Part shown: positions 1-10,000 of the stretch, one piece after another
Numbering within the stretch: the first letter of the stretch is position 1
Layout: every line of letters begins with the position of its first letter
Origin: JAGQPD01 sp020426865
GTDB taxonomy: Bacteria; Planctomycetota; Planctomycetia; Pirellulales; Pirellulaceae
Assembly: GCA_041399065.1 (NCBI GenBank)
Contig: JAWKTN010000011.1
Span: 1-64,000 of the forward strand
Direction: 5' to 3'
Length of the DNA: 64,000 nucleotides
Translations under genes and position numbers: made by a program
Notes under the pieces: model-generated
Told to the model about the DNA's origin: nothing
Seen by the model: the letters and a program-made list of their open reading frames with translations, nothing else
Databases searched by the model: none

Positions 1-1533
1 GTTAACACCAATAACGACAGAAAGGACCGAACCGTGAAGAACAAGGAGGAGCTACCGATGAACTCGGATCGAGGTGCCTGGCAAATCCCGCTGGACTTCG
101 CTCGCGAAGAACCGTGGGCCCGCAAGGCGAAACTATTCCGAACGGAACCGACCGATCCGACGCGCACCGATCAGCCAGCCTTGGACGTGTCCCCAGAGGA
201 CGCTTTGATGGAGTTGATTGTCTCACCAGGGAACCTCAAACGGGCATGGCGTCAAGTCAAAGGGAACCGGGGCGCACCTGGCCCCGATGGCATGACGATC
301 GCCGAATTTGAAGACTGGGCCCATGAAAACTGGGCCACGGTGCGGCAGCAACTTGTGGAAGGGACGTACCAGCCGCAGCCGGTGCGTCGCAAAACCATTC
401 CCAAGCCCGGTGGCAAGGGCGATCGCTTGCTCGGTATTCCAAACGTGCTCGACCGCCTGATCCAACAAGCCATCGTACAAGTCTTAACGCCGATCTTCGA
501 TCCGGGTTTCTCGGAATCGAGTTTCGGCTTCCGCCCCAACCGATCCGCCCACGGAGCTGCCAAGCAAGTGCAGCAGATCATCCGGCAAGGTCATACTCAT
601 TGCGTTGATGTTGATCTTTCGAAGTTTTTCGACAGATGTCAACATGACGTGTTGATGAGTCGCGTGAGCCGCAAGGTTCACGATCGACGCTTGCTCAGGT
701 TGATTGGCCGCTATCTGCGAGCGGGTGTGATGGTCGAGGGCGTGTTGCAACCGACCGAAGAGGGCGCGCCGCAAGGTGGCCCGCTTTCACCTTTGTTAAG
801 TAACGTGCTGCTGGATGATCTTGACAAGGAACTGGAACACCGCGGATTGAAGTTCGTGAGATACGCCGACGACTTCCAAGTCTTCGTGCGTAGCGAGCGG
901 AGTGCTCATCGCGTGTTCGCGTCGGTCAAGCGGTTTTTCACGCAACGCTTGAGACTCGTCGTGAACGAGGAAAAGAGCAGCGTGCGACCGGCCCTGGGCT
1001 GCGAGTACCTGGGGTTCACTTTTGTTGGTACGCGTGTGACGATTAAAATCGCGCCGAAGAAGCTGAAAGCCTTCAAGCAACGCATCCAGGAACTCACGGG
1101 GCGCAGCCGAGGGATTTCGATGGCGCGTCGTTTGACTGACCTCAATCGCTATTTGCGAGGTTGGATAGGTTACTTCGGTCTGGCTCGCCAGTTCGACGAC
1201 TTCGCTGATCTCGACGGCTGGATTCGACGCCGCGTGCGGATGTGCTACTGGAAACAGTGGCGGTATCCACGCACCAAGGTGAAGCAGCTGGTCGCGTTGG
1301 GCGTGACCCTCGACATGGCGATCAAGCACGCAATCAGTCGCAAGACGTATTGGCGGATGTCCCGTACACCGGCACTACGGTATGCAATGACCAACAAGTG
1401 GCTCGCGCAACAAGGCTTGCTGTCATTAAAGCAACTGTGGTACGAGTTGCTTCTCTTCGTGGAACCGCCCAGTGCGGACCCGCATGCTAGGTGGTGTGGG
1501 GGCTGCGGTCAGCAATGGCCGCGGCTACCCGAT
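1..1533 (+). mobile_element. Group II intron, 3' portion (5' end outside window)
   Basis: The window opens inside a group II intron. It contains the complete intron-encoded reverse transcriptase followed by sequence that folds like domains V and VI. The 3' boundary is placed after GAT at 1531-1533, which fits the AY intron end and lies 6 bases after the unpaired A at 1527. The 5' GUGYG end and domains I-III are not in the window. The boundary is inferred from secondary structure and remains uncertain by a few bases. Confidence 0.75.
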
Positions 1534-1647
1534 TTCTGGCTCTTTGTGACGCACGGCAGGCGCTCGAAGCGTCCCCGGTCCAGCTTTGTCACCGTTGCGT
1601 CACTCCTGGCCCCCTCGCCGGCTTGCCCGACAGGAGCCACAGTTTGA
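58..1647 (+). CDS. ltrA: Group II intron reverse transcriptase/maturase
   Basis: Intron-encoded protein that splices its host RNA and reverse-transcribes it during retrohoming. The reverse-transcriptase core is clear: the catalytic YADD motif is at about residues 269-272 of this start, preceded by the QGGPLSPLLSN block. A maturase domain follows, with LNRYLRGWIGYFG and a GIIM-type C-terminus around YWKQWRYPR. The ATG at 58 is preferred over the GTG at 34 because AAGGAGGA sits at 43-50, seven bases upstream. The frame does not stop before the intron RNA domains: it reads through domain V (about 1461-1496), domain VI (1498-1530) and past the predicted splice site at 1533 into flanking DNA, so the last 38 residues are probably not intron-encoded. 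It looks intact and potentially active. Mobility was not tested. Confidence 0.9.
   Translation: MNSDRGAWQIPLDFAREEPWARKAKLFRTEPTDPTRTDQPALDVSPEDALMELIVSPGNLKRAWRQVKGNRGAPGPDGMTIAEFEDWAHENWATVRQQLVEGTYQPQPVRRKTIPKPGGKGDRLLGIPNVLDRLIQQAIVQVLTPIFDPGFSESSFGFRPNRSAHGAAKQVQQIIRQGHTHCVDVDLSKFFDRCQHDVLMSRVSRKVHDRRLLRLIGRYLRAGVMVEGVLQPTEEGAPQGGPLSPLLSNVLLDDLDKELEHRGLKFVRYADDFQVFVRSERSAHRVFASVKRFFTQRLRLVVNEEKSSVRPALGCEYLGFTFVGTRVTIKIAPKKLKAFKQRIQELTGRSRGISMARRLTDLNRYLRGWIGYFGLARQFDDFADLDGWIRRRVRMCYWKQWRYPRTKVKQLVALGVTLDMAIKHAISRKTYWRMSRTPALRYAMTNKWLAQQGLLSLKQLWYELLLFVEPPSADPHARWCGGCGQQWPRLPDFWLFVTHGRRSKRPRSSFVTVASLLAPSPACPTGATV
1461..1533 (+). ncRNA. Group II intron domains V and VI
   Basis: Domain V: the arm 1462-1476 (GAACCGCCCAGTGCG) pairs imperfectly with 1481-1496 (CGCATGCTAGGTGGTG) across a short GACC loop. 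Domain VI: 1498-1510 pairs with about 1517-1530 through GC and GU pairs, leaving A1527 unpaired on the 3' side, the expected branch-point position. The 3' splice site would follow GAT at 1533. Pairings were drawn by hand, and a covariance-model search would settle them. Confidence 0.65.
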
Positions 1648-1780
1648 AAGCTAACGCGAATCCGTTGCCACGCCAGCATTGGCCGAGGCGCTCGCCGCGG
1701 CAGGCGGCACCCGCCCGGGCCGGGGTGGTGAAGCCGCGGAACCGGCTAGCCAACCAAACTGTGGCTCCTGTCGGGCAAGC
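1621..1780. repeat. MITE-like inverted-repeat element
   Basis: Bases 1621-1645 and 1756-1780 are perfect 25-base inverted repeats. The match continues imperfectly outward for about 20 more bases on each side, to roughly 1597 and 1803. The 110-base centre is GC-rich and has no coding signature. The layout (short, non-coding, long terminal inverted repeats) resembles a miniature inverted-repeat element. No target-site duplication could be fixed because the outer ends are imperfect. Confidence 0.7.
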
Positions 1781-1885
1781 CGACGAGAGGGCCAAGGAAC
1801 GACACAATGGTAATCCCGTTCTGCCGTTCGCGTCAATATTCACAAACTCGCCACACTTGTTAATGGCGCACTGCCGTATGTGTGT

Positions 1886-1973
1886 CGGCCCTCCGGGCCT
1901 GGGTGCGGGGGAGCACGTCACCGGTGGCTGCGCCACCGGCAGGGGTTGTTGCGGCCCTCCGGGCCAAGGGCCT
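1886..1973. repeat. GC-rich palindrome cluster
   Basis: The string CGGCCCTCCGGGCC occurs at 1886-1899 and again at about 1952-1965, and its GGCC-CTCC-GGGCC centre is itself nearly palindromic. Between the copies lies CCGGTGGCTGCGCCACCGG, a perfect hairpin (arms of eight bases, 3-base loop). These look like dispersed intergenic repeats; whether they recur elsewhere in the genome cannot be seen here. Confidence 0.55.
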
Positions 1974-2224
1974 GGAAGGCCTTTGCATCGATAGTACGAC
2001 GACGTGCCATGCGGGTGTCCGCCGCCAACGAGTTGTGCGTTGTGGCGTAGCAGCGATAAGTCCATCGGAACTTATCGGCTACTTATCCCGTATTTATTGC
2101 CGAAAGGCATTGGCTCAGCAAGTGTTCAGTCAAGAAGCAGAGATTTGCTGGTGTTTTTTGGTGGCTGGCAGTTCTTTTTTGTGGCGTGAGGGCGCGGGGA
2201 GGGGTTGACGGTCGTGGGAACTTC

Positions 2225-2257
2225 GGTACACGCACACCAGTATACGTGTTGTGTACG
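2225..2257 (-). terminator. Possible hairpin after DUF1501 gene
   Basis: An imperfect inverted repeat (CGGTACACGCACAC against GTGTTGTGTACGG) lies about 20 bases beyond the stop of the minus-strand DUF1501 gene. There is no clear T-run after it, so a role as intrinsic terminator is only a guess. Confidence 0.25.
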
Positions 2258-2277
2258 GAAATACATTTTCACGCCCT

Positions 2278-3591
2278 CTAGGAAAACACCTTCAGTATTG
2301 GTTGGCCGTCGTCGGCGATGGTGAATGGCCGTCGCGACGGTGAAAACACCTTGCGGTCCAACGGCAGCCCCATCGCGTGAGCGATGGTGGCATTGAAATC
2401 CTTTACCGTCACGAGATCGTCGGTTACTTCCATTCCGTCGTCGTCTGTTTTGCCATAACGTTGCCCACCGCGCACACCGCCACCCGCCATCAGGCATGAG
2501 AAAGCCTTGGGATAGTGATTGCGACCATTGCGATCAGCCACGATTTTGGGCGTCCGACCAAATTCTGTCGCCAACACGACCATCGTTTCACCGAGCAGAC
2601 CTCGCTCAGACAAATCCGCGATCAACGCCGCCATCCCTTGATCCAACTGCGGACCCAACTCCGTCAATCGCTCAAAATTGTCTGTGTGCGTATCCCATCC
2701 TCCAAGATTCACTTCCACGAACCGCACGCCGTGTTCGACCAATCGCCGTGCCAACAGGCATCCTTGCCCGAATTCCGACTCGCCGTAGGCTCCCCGCACC
2801 TCGGCCGACTCACTGCTGATATCAAACGCTTGCAGATCCTCGCTGCGCATCAAGCGCACGGCTTCGTCATAGAGATCCGTGTACGCGCGGACTTGCTTGT
2901 GGTCATATCGCGAAAGAAATTGTTGATTCAGTTGCTTCGCACGAGCCAATCGACGATCGAAGGTCGAGTCGCTGGTTCCGTTGGGCAAGGCACTATGTTG
3001 CAGGCCAGCCGCCGGATCGCCGATGGGTACGGCGGCATACTTCGATTCAAGAAAACCGCCTCCCAAGCCGTTGCTATTGCCACCGATCTTGACATTGGCG
3101 GGCAGGTTCGGCTGTTGTTGATCCAAAAAGTACGAGGACCATGCCCCCATGTCGGGATGCTGGATGGTGCCGCGCAAGAAATAACTAGTGTGCATGTAGT
3201 AACGTCCCTGAGCATGCGCACCTTGATTGGAATTCAGCGAGTTGAACACGGCGACGTGGTGCATCTGCCGCGCCATTTGGGGAAAGTACTGGCTGACCTG
3301 TACTCCGTCGGCCGTGGTGGGCAAGGATTCCACTGGCCCCTGAACTTCGCGTCCAGGCTTGGTATCGAACGAGTCGATGTGGCTCATGCCACCTTCCATG
3401 AAAAGATAGATCACATGTTTCGCAGTCGCACCGGTAGGGACGAATGCGGTATTGGATGTCGTGATGGGTGAATCGCCGCGCACCCAGGGTGCCAACCATG
3501 GGAGCGTACCGACACCGAGGCAACCACGCGCTACATTGGCCAGGAAGTGTCGACGAGTTCGCAAATCGGACCGCTGAAAGATTGCGTTCAT
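2278..3591 (-). CDS. DUF1501 secreted protein
   Basis: A 437-residue DUF1501 protein, a family greatly expanded in planctomycetes and related to the alkaline phosphatase/sulfatase fold; its biochemical role is not established. The N-terminus has a twin-arginine-like signal (RTRRHFL near residue 11), suggesting folded export. Family features visible are the HVIYLFMEGGMSHIDSFD segment near the N-terminus, LGGWDTHTDNF in the middle and a C-terminal ATEFGRTP segment. It is the downstream gene of a two-gene unit: 38 bases separate its start from the stop of the DUF1549/DUF1553 gene. Such pairs are the usual arrangement in this phylum, so the two products probably act together outside the cytoplasm. 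No truncation is evident. Confidence 0.88.
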   Translation of the reverse strand: MNAIFQRSDLRTRRHFLANVARGCLGVGTLPWLAPWVRGDSPITTSNTAFVPTGATAKHVIYLFMEGGMSHIDSFDTKPGREVQGPVESLPTTADGVQVSQYFPQMARQMHHVAVFNSLNSNQGAHAQGRYYMHTSYFLRGTIQHPDMGAWSSYFLDQQQPNLPANVKIGGNSNGLGGGFLESKYAAVPIGDPAAGLQHSALPNGTSDSTFDRRLARAKQLNQQFLSRYDHKQVRAYTDLYDEAVRLMRSEDLQAFDISSESAEVRGAYGESEFGQGCLLARRLVEHGVRFVEVNLGGWDTHTDNFERLTELGPQLDQGMAALIADLSERGLLGETMVVLATEFGRTPKIVADRNGRNHYPKAFSCLMAGGGVRGGQRYGKTDDDGMEVTDDLVTVKDFNATIAHAMGLPLDRKVFSPSRRPFTIADDGQPILKVFS

Positions 3592-3629
3592 AATCTCGCT
3601 CGCTTTCTACTAAACGCTTGCCACGATGA

Positions 3630-5852
3630 CTATTGCACGAACATGAATTCGTGAGCATTGGCCAAAGTCCAAATGATATCAGAGGCGACATCGTTACCGT
3701 ATTGCCTGGCATCATCGAGCCACATCTGCGTCTCATCCGCATCGGGATGTCGCCCCAACATCGAGAGATAGACAACGTCGATCTTTTCCGCAGCGATCTC
3801 GGCTGCCGCCACGTTCCGCATGAGCAACGTACGTGGATCGCGTGACAGTTGGGTTTCAATGAATCCGTTCATCAACGAGAGAACTTGTGTCACTGCCGGC
3901 TCACGGAACGCGTTGTCGATCTGTTCTCTGTCGGATTGACCGAACTCGCGAACGAAATGGCCCGGCCGCGCTGGACTCGGCAATTCAGATGCGCGTGCCA
4001 GGTAGCCGGTTTCGCGAGTTGCCCGGGGCAAGGCTCCCATCGCGACATCCCGCATTCGCGTTTGGAAGTCGGCTCGCATTTTTTCCAATCGCTCGAGCGT
4101 CTCGGTATCACCTTTTCGCCGCGCCACGTTCATCTCATCACGCAATTCCCGCATCTTCTCCACCATCATCGCGCGCATCCGACCGCGTTGGTCGTCCGCT
4201 TCATTGGGTGTTGGGTTCATTGCGGCTTGTCGCAGTTTCCGCATCCGAGCGTACTGGCCTTTTTCGTCGGCAGCGAACGCGACCAGTTCTTCGGGGCTCA
4301 TCGCGCGCAGTTTGGCATACATGTCGTAAATATCGCCTTCACCGAGCATGATCGGCGGAACACCTTGGGCCGGTGCGGATTGCGAATCAAGATCGGGCAC
4401 GGCCAAGGTCAGCAGCGAGTCCCAAAGTTGTTCGGCGGTCATCCGCCGGAGCAACGGACCAACAAACGCGTACGACTCTCCCTCAGCCAATTCGTGCGCA
4501 GTGGCTTGCCGCTGGTACGTCTGCGAATAGAAGATGGCTCGCAGGTATTGCTTCATGTCGTAATCGAGCGCCACCATCTGTTGCTGCAAGTATTGCATCA
4601 ACGCGGGGTTGGACGCTTCGGTTGTATCGTTCATGTCATCAACCGGTTCGATCAATCCGACGCCCAATGCGTGTTTCCACAAGCGATTGGCAATCACCGT
4701 TGTAAAGCGCGGATTGTCGGGAGAGGTCAGCCAATCGGCATAGACTTCTCGTGATCCAACTTCCTTGGCACCGGGAATCACGTTTCGTTGACGTTGCTGA
4801 TTACCCCCGCGCCGCCCACGGACGTTCCGATCGCGAGGGACATTGACATCTAATTCGACATTTTCGCCGAAGATCGCCTTGGCCGTGACAACCTGATTCG
4901 GTTTGCCGTCGCCATACTGATAGTCCTCTGGCAATCGATAAACGCCCGTACCACTCCCCTCGACGCCCATCGTCAAAGGCCGTGTGATTCGCCGCAACGC
5001 CTGCCGGGTCTGCTGACTCACGTTCTTGTCATCCAGCAACCGGCGAATCGCCATCCGACTTGCTGTGTCCGCGTTCTGCAAACGAGTCTCCACGCCGCCG
5101 GTAAAGGCAACCATGCGGAAGTAATCCATCTGCGTCCACGCATCAAACGGATGATCGTGACACTGAGCGCACTCCAGCCGAGTTCCGAGGAACACGCGGA
5201 CGGTGTTGGACATGTTGTCTTCGGGCATGCCAAAGTCACGCAGGTAATAACCAACCGCACCGTTACCCCGCTCCATCAGCGGTCCGTCGGCCGTAATCAA
5301 TTCCCACACGAATTCGTCGTACGGCTTGTTGTCACGCAACACCGTCTTGACATAATCGATGTACGGCTGGCCGATATTGCCGCCGTTGTTGCGTTGTTTG
5401 ATCCGCAACAGATCCGCCCAAAAATTGAAATAGTGACTAACGTAGCCGGGTGACTGCAACAACTGGTCAATCAATGCCTCGCGTTTGTCGGGCGCAGGAT
5501 CGTCGAGGAATCGCCGAGCCTCTTCGAGCGTGGGAATGCGACCGACGACGTCCAGATAAATTCGACGCAGAAACGTTTCGTCCGACGTAGTTGCGTTCGG
5601 CTCCGTGCCGCGCTGCTGCAATTGCACCAAGACCAGGCGATCGATTTCGTTGCTGATCGCCCGTGTTTGATCGCGAGCGATGCGGTCCAGGTCCCCGTAC
5701 GGGACTGGCTCGCCGGACAACGACGGAGACTCGGCCATGACCGGCCCGATGACGACCAGCGCGGCAATCGGCAAAAGCAATAGCATCGTCCGCGGGAATC
5801 GGTTGAAATTTGGCCTCGCGGGGGGAAGACGAAGGCTCTGCGTCGGTCGCAT
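3630..5852 (-). CDS. DUF1549/DUF1553 protein with CxxCH motif
   Basis: About 740 residues. It has an N-terminal signal peptide (RTMLLLLPIAALVVIGPVMA), a DUF1549 domain over roughly residues 60-290 and a DUF1553 domain starting near residue 375 at ANRLWKHALGVGLIEPVDD. Near residue 225 lies LECAQCHDHPFDAW, the CxxCH heme-attachment-like motif usual in this family. A charged segment rich in Met, Arg and Glu around residues 530-610 looks helical. The ATG at 5852 was chosen over one 60 bases upstream because GAGGAGAG lies just before it and it opens directly into the signal peptide. Function is unknown; partnership with the DUF1501 product downstream is inferred from the conserved pairing. Confidence 0.88.
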   Translation of the reverse strand: MRPTQSLRLPPARPNFNRFPRTMLLLLPIAALVVIGPVMAESPSLSGEPVPYGDLDRIARDQTRAISNEIDRLVLVQLQQRGTEPNATTSDETFLRRIYLDVVGRIPTLEEARRFLDDPAPDKREALIDQLLQSPGYVSHYFNFWADLLRIKQRNNGGNIGQPYIDYVKTVLRDNKPYDEFVWELITADGPLMERGNGAVGYYLRDFGMPEDNMSNTVRVFLGTRLECAQCHDHPFDAWTQMDYFRMVAFTGGVETRLQNADTASRMAIRRLLDDKNVSQQTRQALRRITRPLTMGVEGSGTGVYRLPEDYQYGDGKPNQVVTAKAIFGENVELDVNVPRDRNVRGRRGGNQQRQRNVIPGAKEVGSREVYADWLTSPDNPRFTTVIANRLWKHALGVGLIEPVDDMNDTTEASNPALMQYLQQQMVALDYDMKQYLRAIFYSQTYQRQATAHELAEGESYAFVGPLLRRMTAEQLWDSLLTLAVPDLDSQSAPAQGVPPIMLGEGDIYDMYAKLRAMSPEELVAFAADEKGQYARMRKLRQAAMNPTPNEADDQRGRMRAMMVEKMRELRDEMNVARRKGDTETLERLEKMRADFQTRMRDVAMGALPRATRETGYLARASELPSPARPGHFVREFGQSDREQIDNAFREPAVTQVLSLMNGFIETQLSRDPRTLLMRNVAAAEIAAEKIDVVYLSMLGRHPDADETQMWLDDARQYGNDVASDIIWTLANAHEFMFVQ

Positions 5853-6082
5853 ACTTCTCTCCTCATTGAATCGGAACGTGGACAAGACGAGTGGGCTGAT
5901 GGCCGTTTCCACTATTCTCTCAACCCCGCTAACTCGCCTAGGTACCGCTACCGTAACGAATTTGCCGAATTCTTGAAAGAGAAATGCACAGCCAATTGGG
6001 TCGGATACCCCCAGCCGAACGACGCAACACGCTCCCCCTCGCTACTGTTCGTACGTCATCGCTCCCTGGGAGACATTCGTCA

Positions 6083-6448
6083 TTATTCGTCGTCGAACCA
6101 TTCATCCGTCGGATCGAATGCCGGAATTGGGACATTCAGTATCTTTAGTTTACCAACGGCACGATGCCGACATCCTGGCTTGATCATAATGGCTACGCCA
6201 GGCGACAAGTCGAACCGATCGCCATCCAATTCGATATGCCCGACCCCTTCGAGCACATAGTAGATCTCAGTCATGCAGCGATGATAATGCGTGCGGGAAT
6301 CTTTGGAAATCTGCACGACGTGCAACGAGGCGATTTGCTGCGGGTCGTCCGTGAATGCGCGTTGTGCTTCGCCACAGGGACAGGGCGTGACAGGCATGTC
6401 AGCGGGCCGAGTGATCAGATAACGACTTTCAGTCCGGTGATGAGCCAT
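6083..6448 (-). CDS. Small cupin-domain protein
   Basis: A 121-residue single-domain cupin. The first cupin motif is visible as HYHRCMTEIYYVLEG (about residues 54-68), with His ligands and a Glu, followed by the glycine-rich turn GHIELDGDRFDLSPG and the second motif PGCRHRAVG. This should form a small beta-barrel binding a metal ion, but the substrate cannot be told from sequence. It lies 25 bases after the stop of the bifunctional-nuclease-domain gene on the same strand, so the two are probably co-transcribed. No signal peptide, therefore cytoplasmic. Confidence 0.8.
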   Translation of the reverse strand: MAHHRTESRYLITRPADMPVTPCPCGEAQRAFTDDPQQIASLHVVQISKDSRTHYHRCMTEIYYVLEGVGHIELDGDRFDLSPGVAIMIKPGCRHRAVGKLKILNVPIPAFDPTDEWFDDE

Positions 6449-6473
6449 GAAAGATTGTTTCCAGCAGCGGCCG

Positions 6474-6893
6474 TCAAGTCAATTCAGAAGCCGCCTCTTC
6501 CAGGACGTCTTCGTTGACGTAGATTGGCAACGGCGGGTCACAAGTAACCGCCACGGCAATCGCATCGGAGGGGCGCGAATCGATCTCGATCAGCTCGCCT
6601 TCGTGCCGCACCCGGAGCTTCGCGAAATAGATGTGTTCGCGCAACTCACTGATGATCACACTATCCAACTCGGCCCCCAACGCTTCGACCATGTTGACAA
6701 GCAAATCGTGCGTTAAAGGGCGTGGCGATCGGTAGTTTTTCACTCGTCGATCGATGCTCGTCGCTTCAAAGATCCCGATCAAAATCGGAAACTGCCGATC
6801 TCCGTCTACCTCTCGCAAGTAAATCACCTGCTGCTCGTTGATCTCACTGATAATGATCCGCGACAGTTGCATCTGCACGGGCATGGGCTTCAT
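6474..6893 (-). CDS. Bifunctional nuclease (DUF151) domain protein
   Basis: A 139-residue protein consisting of one BFN/DUF151 domain. Typical features are the start MQLSRIIISEINEQQVIYLRE, the segment FPILIGIFEATSID and the C-terminal half IDSRPSDAIAVAV followed by PIYVNEDVLEEA. Related domains have reported DNase and RNase activity, but many bacterial members have no assigned role. The length matches stand-alone family members. It is followed closely by the cupin gene. The start MKPMPVQ was kept because it opens directly into the domain. Confidence 0.85.
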   Translation of the reverse strand: MKPMPVQMQLSRIIISEINEQQVIYLREVDGDRQFPILIGIFEATSIDRRVKNYRSPRPLTHDLLVNMVEALGAELDSVIISELREHIYFAKLRVRHEGELIEIDSRPSDAIAVAVTCDPPLPIYVNEDVLEEAASELT

Positions 6894-6998
6894 CCTTACT
6901 CTTGACTAGGACCCTGAGGCAATGAATCATGGTCCTTCGTGACCTCGATTCATTATAGACGAAAACCCGTTGGTGTGGGCTAGTCGGCGAAAATACAT

Positions 6999-7020
6999 CG
7001 GCAAAAAATTTTTTTTGCCG
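6999..7020. terminator. A/T-centred hairpin after valS
   Basis: CGGCAAAAAA pairs with TTTTTTTTGCCG in a near-perfect palindrome about 18 bases past the valS stop codon. The inner stem is pure A/T and no separate T-run follows, so it is an unconvincing but possible bidirectional terminator between valS and the downstream nuclease-domain gene. Confidence 0.35.
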
Positions 7021-7037
7021 AGTTCCAAGTTGCAAAC

Positions 7038-10000
7038 TTATTTTAGCCGTCGCAATTCATCGAGTGTTTTCTCGACCGCAGCTAATTGCTGTTTGAGCTG
7101 CACCAGACTTTCGCGTTCTTTCTCCACGATGTCGGCCGGCGCCTTGTCCACAAAGCTGGCGTTGGACAACTTGTTTTCCTTACCCCGAATGGATCCGACG
7201 ATTTTCTGCAACAGCTTTTCGTTTCGCTGAATCTCCGCCTCCACGTCCAAGAATCCCGCCAGGTCGACATAGACTTCCAGGTCCCCCAAATTGATCGTGC
7301 CGCAGTTAGCGGGAGGAGATACATCGACACCCCATCCCACATTTTCCGCCCGCGCTAGCGCCTGAAAATAAGGCTCCATCGGACGGAGGATGCTCGTCAT
7401 TTCAGCTGTACACCGGACGGAGAATTGGACGTCGGCCTTCGGTGGAATCTGCTGACGACTACGGATCTCGCGGATTGCTCCCAACACCGTTTGAAATCTC
7501 GCGAACTGCTCTTCAATGGCTCGATCGAACTGACGATGTTCCGCCTTCGGCCACGGGGCCAACATCACACTCTCCGCCGCCTCCGTCGGTTTGGGCAACC
7601 CACGCTGCGGAGTCAACTGCCGCTGCAACTGCCATATCTCTTCGGTGATAAACGGCATGATAGGATGCAACAGTCGCAACAAGGTGTCCAACGTGTGCGC
7701 CAACACTCGCTGTGCAACTTCGCGCTGCTCATCGTTCCCTAACCGCTCCTTCACCATCTCGATATAGAAACTACAAAACTCGTCCCAGGCAAAATCATAC
7801 AGCACCCGTGCTGCTTCCGCGTAATGGTACCCATCCAATGCCTCGCCAACCTTCTGAGTTACCGTATGCAGGCGGCTGAGTATCCAGCGGTCCTCCACCA
7901 GCAATTGATCTACCGTTACTGGTCCTGGTGTGAAACCGTCAAGCTTCGTCAACGCAAACCGTGAGGCATTCCACAGCTTGTTGGCGAAGTTGCGTGCCAG
8001 CTCGAACCGATCACTTACCACAGCACCCCGTGGCAACATCTTGTCAGCATCACTTCGAGCCCATTGCGTAGCAAACGACTTACCACATTTCTTGCACTCC
8101 ACTCGCGGCAACTCGCGGTTCTTCTTCGTCTGATCCATCAACTCGTGACAATGCGGACATTCGAATTGCACCGGCATCCGCACGTCTTGCGTGTCGGTCG
8201 TGAGGTGCGCTAGCCCGAATCGCAATGCGTCCGCACCAAACTTCTTGATCACATCCAGCGGGTCGACCCCATTCCCCTTCGACTTGGACATCCCTTCGCC
8301 ATAGCCATCGAGGATTTTCGGATGGATAAATACTTCTCGAAACGGTACGTCCCCCGCATTGTTCAATCCTGCCAACACCATCCGTGCGACCCACAGCGTA
8401 ATAATGTCGCGGCTGGTAATCAGCGTGCTCGTCGGATAGTAGTATCGCAACTCTTCCGTGTTCTCGGGCCAACCTAACGTGGAATGCGGCCACAACGCCG
8501 AACTGAACCACGTGTCCAACACATCTTCCTCGCGAACGAATCCATCGCGTTCCAACGCGGATATCAGCTGCGGATCGTCCTCCGACAAGCAGACGTGCAC
8601 CGTCGCAAACCGTTCGTCGCCAGCACCCACAATCTGTGACCCGGCTTCGTCCGACGATTCGACCGAATATATCAACTCGTGGTCGCGACCATGGGACAGC
8701 TTTTGTAGCTTGGCGAGCGTTGCGTCCACCTGCTGCTGATCATTGCAGGCGAGCGACCAAATCGGGATCTGATGCCCCCACCACAACTGGCGACTGACCG
8801 GCCAATCGCGTTTCTCCGAGAGCCAGTCCAGATATCCGCGTACGTACCGTTCCGGAAAAATCTTCACCTGACCGCTGGTCACGGCATCCATCGCCGATTG
8901 GGCCAATTGATCCATCTTCACGAACCACTGATCGGCCAGGTACGGTTCGATCGGCGTCTTACTTCGATCGGAATGGGCCAGATCGATTTCGCGATCTTCG
9001 ATCTCGACCAGCAGTCCCTTGGCCTCCAGGTCCGCGATAACCTGTTCGCGAGCCTTGGCGATGGTCATTCCCTGGTAGGGCCCCGCCTGGGCATTGAGCG
9101 TCCCGTCGGGCAACAAGATATTGATCATCGGCAGGTGGCACCGCCGCCCGACTTCATAGTCGTTCGCATCGTGTGCCGGCGTAATCTTCACGCAACCGCT
9201 ACCCAATTCGGGCTTGGCCCACGGATCGGCCACCAACGGAATTTCGCGATCAACCAACGGCAGCAGCAACCGTCGCCCTGCCAACGCCATGTCACGCAGT
9301 TCCGTCAGCTGGGGCAACATCGTTTCGCGTCGCTGCCGCAAATCATCCAATTGACGCTGCACCGCTCCCCGCTCCTTTTGCGGTGCCGTTGCCAACTTCT
9401 GGACCAGGTCTTCTTCCGCCTTGTCCAAGGCCTTGGCAGGATCCGGATGTACCGCCACGGCAGTATCGCCGAGCATCGTTTCGGGTCGAGTCGTCGCGAT
9501 TGTCACGTGTGTCGGCTCGCCCGGCCGGGGATCAATGACAGGATATCGAAAATGCCAGAAGTGCCCCTTAATCGTCTCGTGGACCACCTCGTCGTCGCTG
9601 ACCGCCGTCTGCAGATACGTATCCCAATTCACCAACCGTTTGCCGCGATAGATCTTTTCCTTGCCAAACAAATCGAAGAACGTCTGCCGTACCGCGCGGG
9701 CACAGACATCATCGAGCGTAAACCGTGTGCGCTGCCAATCGCAACTGGCTCCCATCTGACGCAGTTGGCCCAAAATCCGCTGTTCGTACTCCTGCTTCCA
9801 CTGCCAGATCAGAGACACCAGTCTTTCGCGCCCCAGGTCGTGACGTGTCTTTCCTTCCTCGGTCCGCAGTCGACGCTCGACGACTGCCTGAGTCGCAATC
9901 CCGGCGTGGTCGGTCCCGGGCATCCACAAGGCGTTGTAACCCTGCATCCGTTTGAAACGAATCAACACGTCCTGCAACGTGTTGTTCAAGGCATGCCCCA

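Larger units (their letters stand above)
1534..2277. other. Gene-free region with palindromic repeats
   Basis: About 740 bases between the intron and the DUF1501 gene. I see no convincing gene: the open frames here lack family motifs and overlap inverted repeats. The region holds a 160-base inverted-repeat element (1621-1780), GC-rich palindromes (1886-1973) and an imperfect hairpin near 2225-2257. Confidence 0.6.

Noticed and set aside
1491..1994. Open frame of 167 codons after the intron
   Set aside because: Overlaps the inverted-repeat element and intron RNA, shows no motif and no ribosome-binding site.
2515..3471. Long plus-strand frame over the DUF1501 gene
   Set aside because: Antisense shadow of a well-supported gene; composition is that of a complement.
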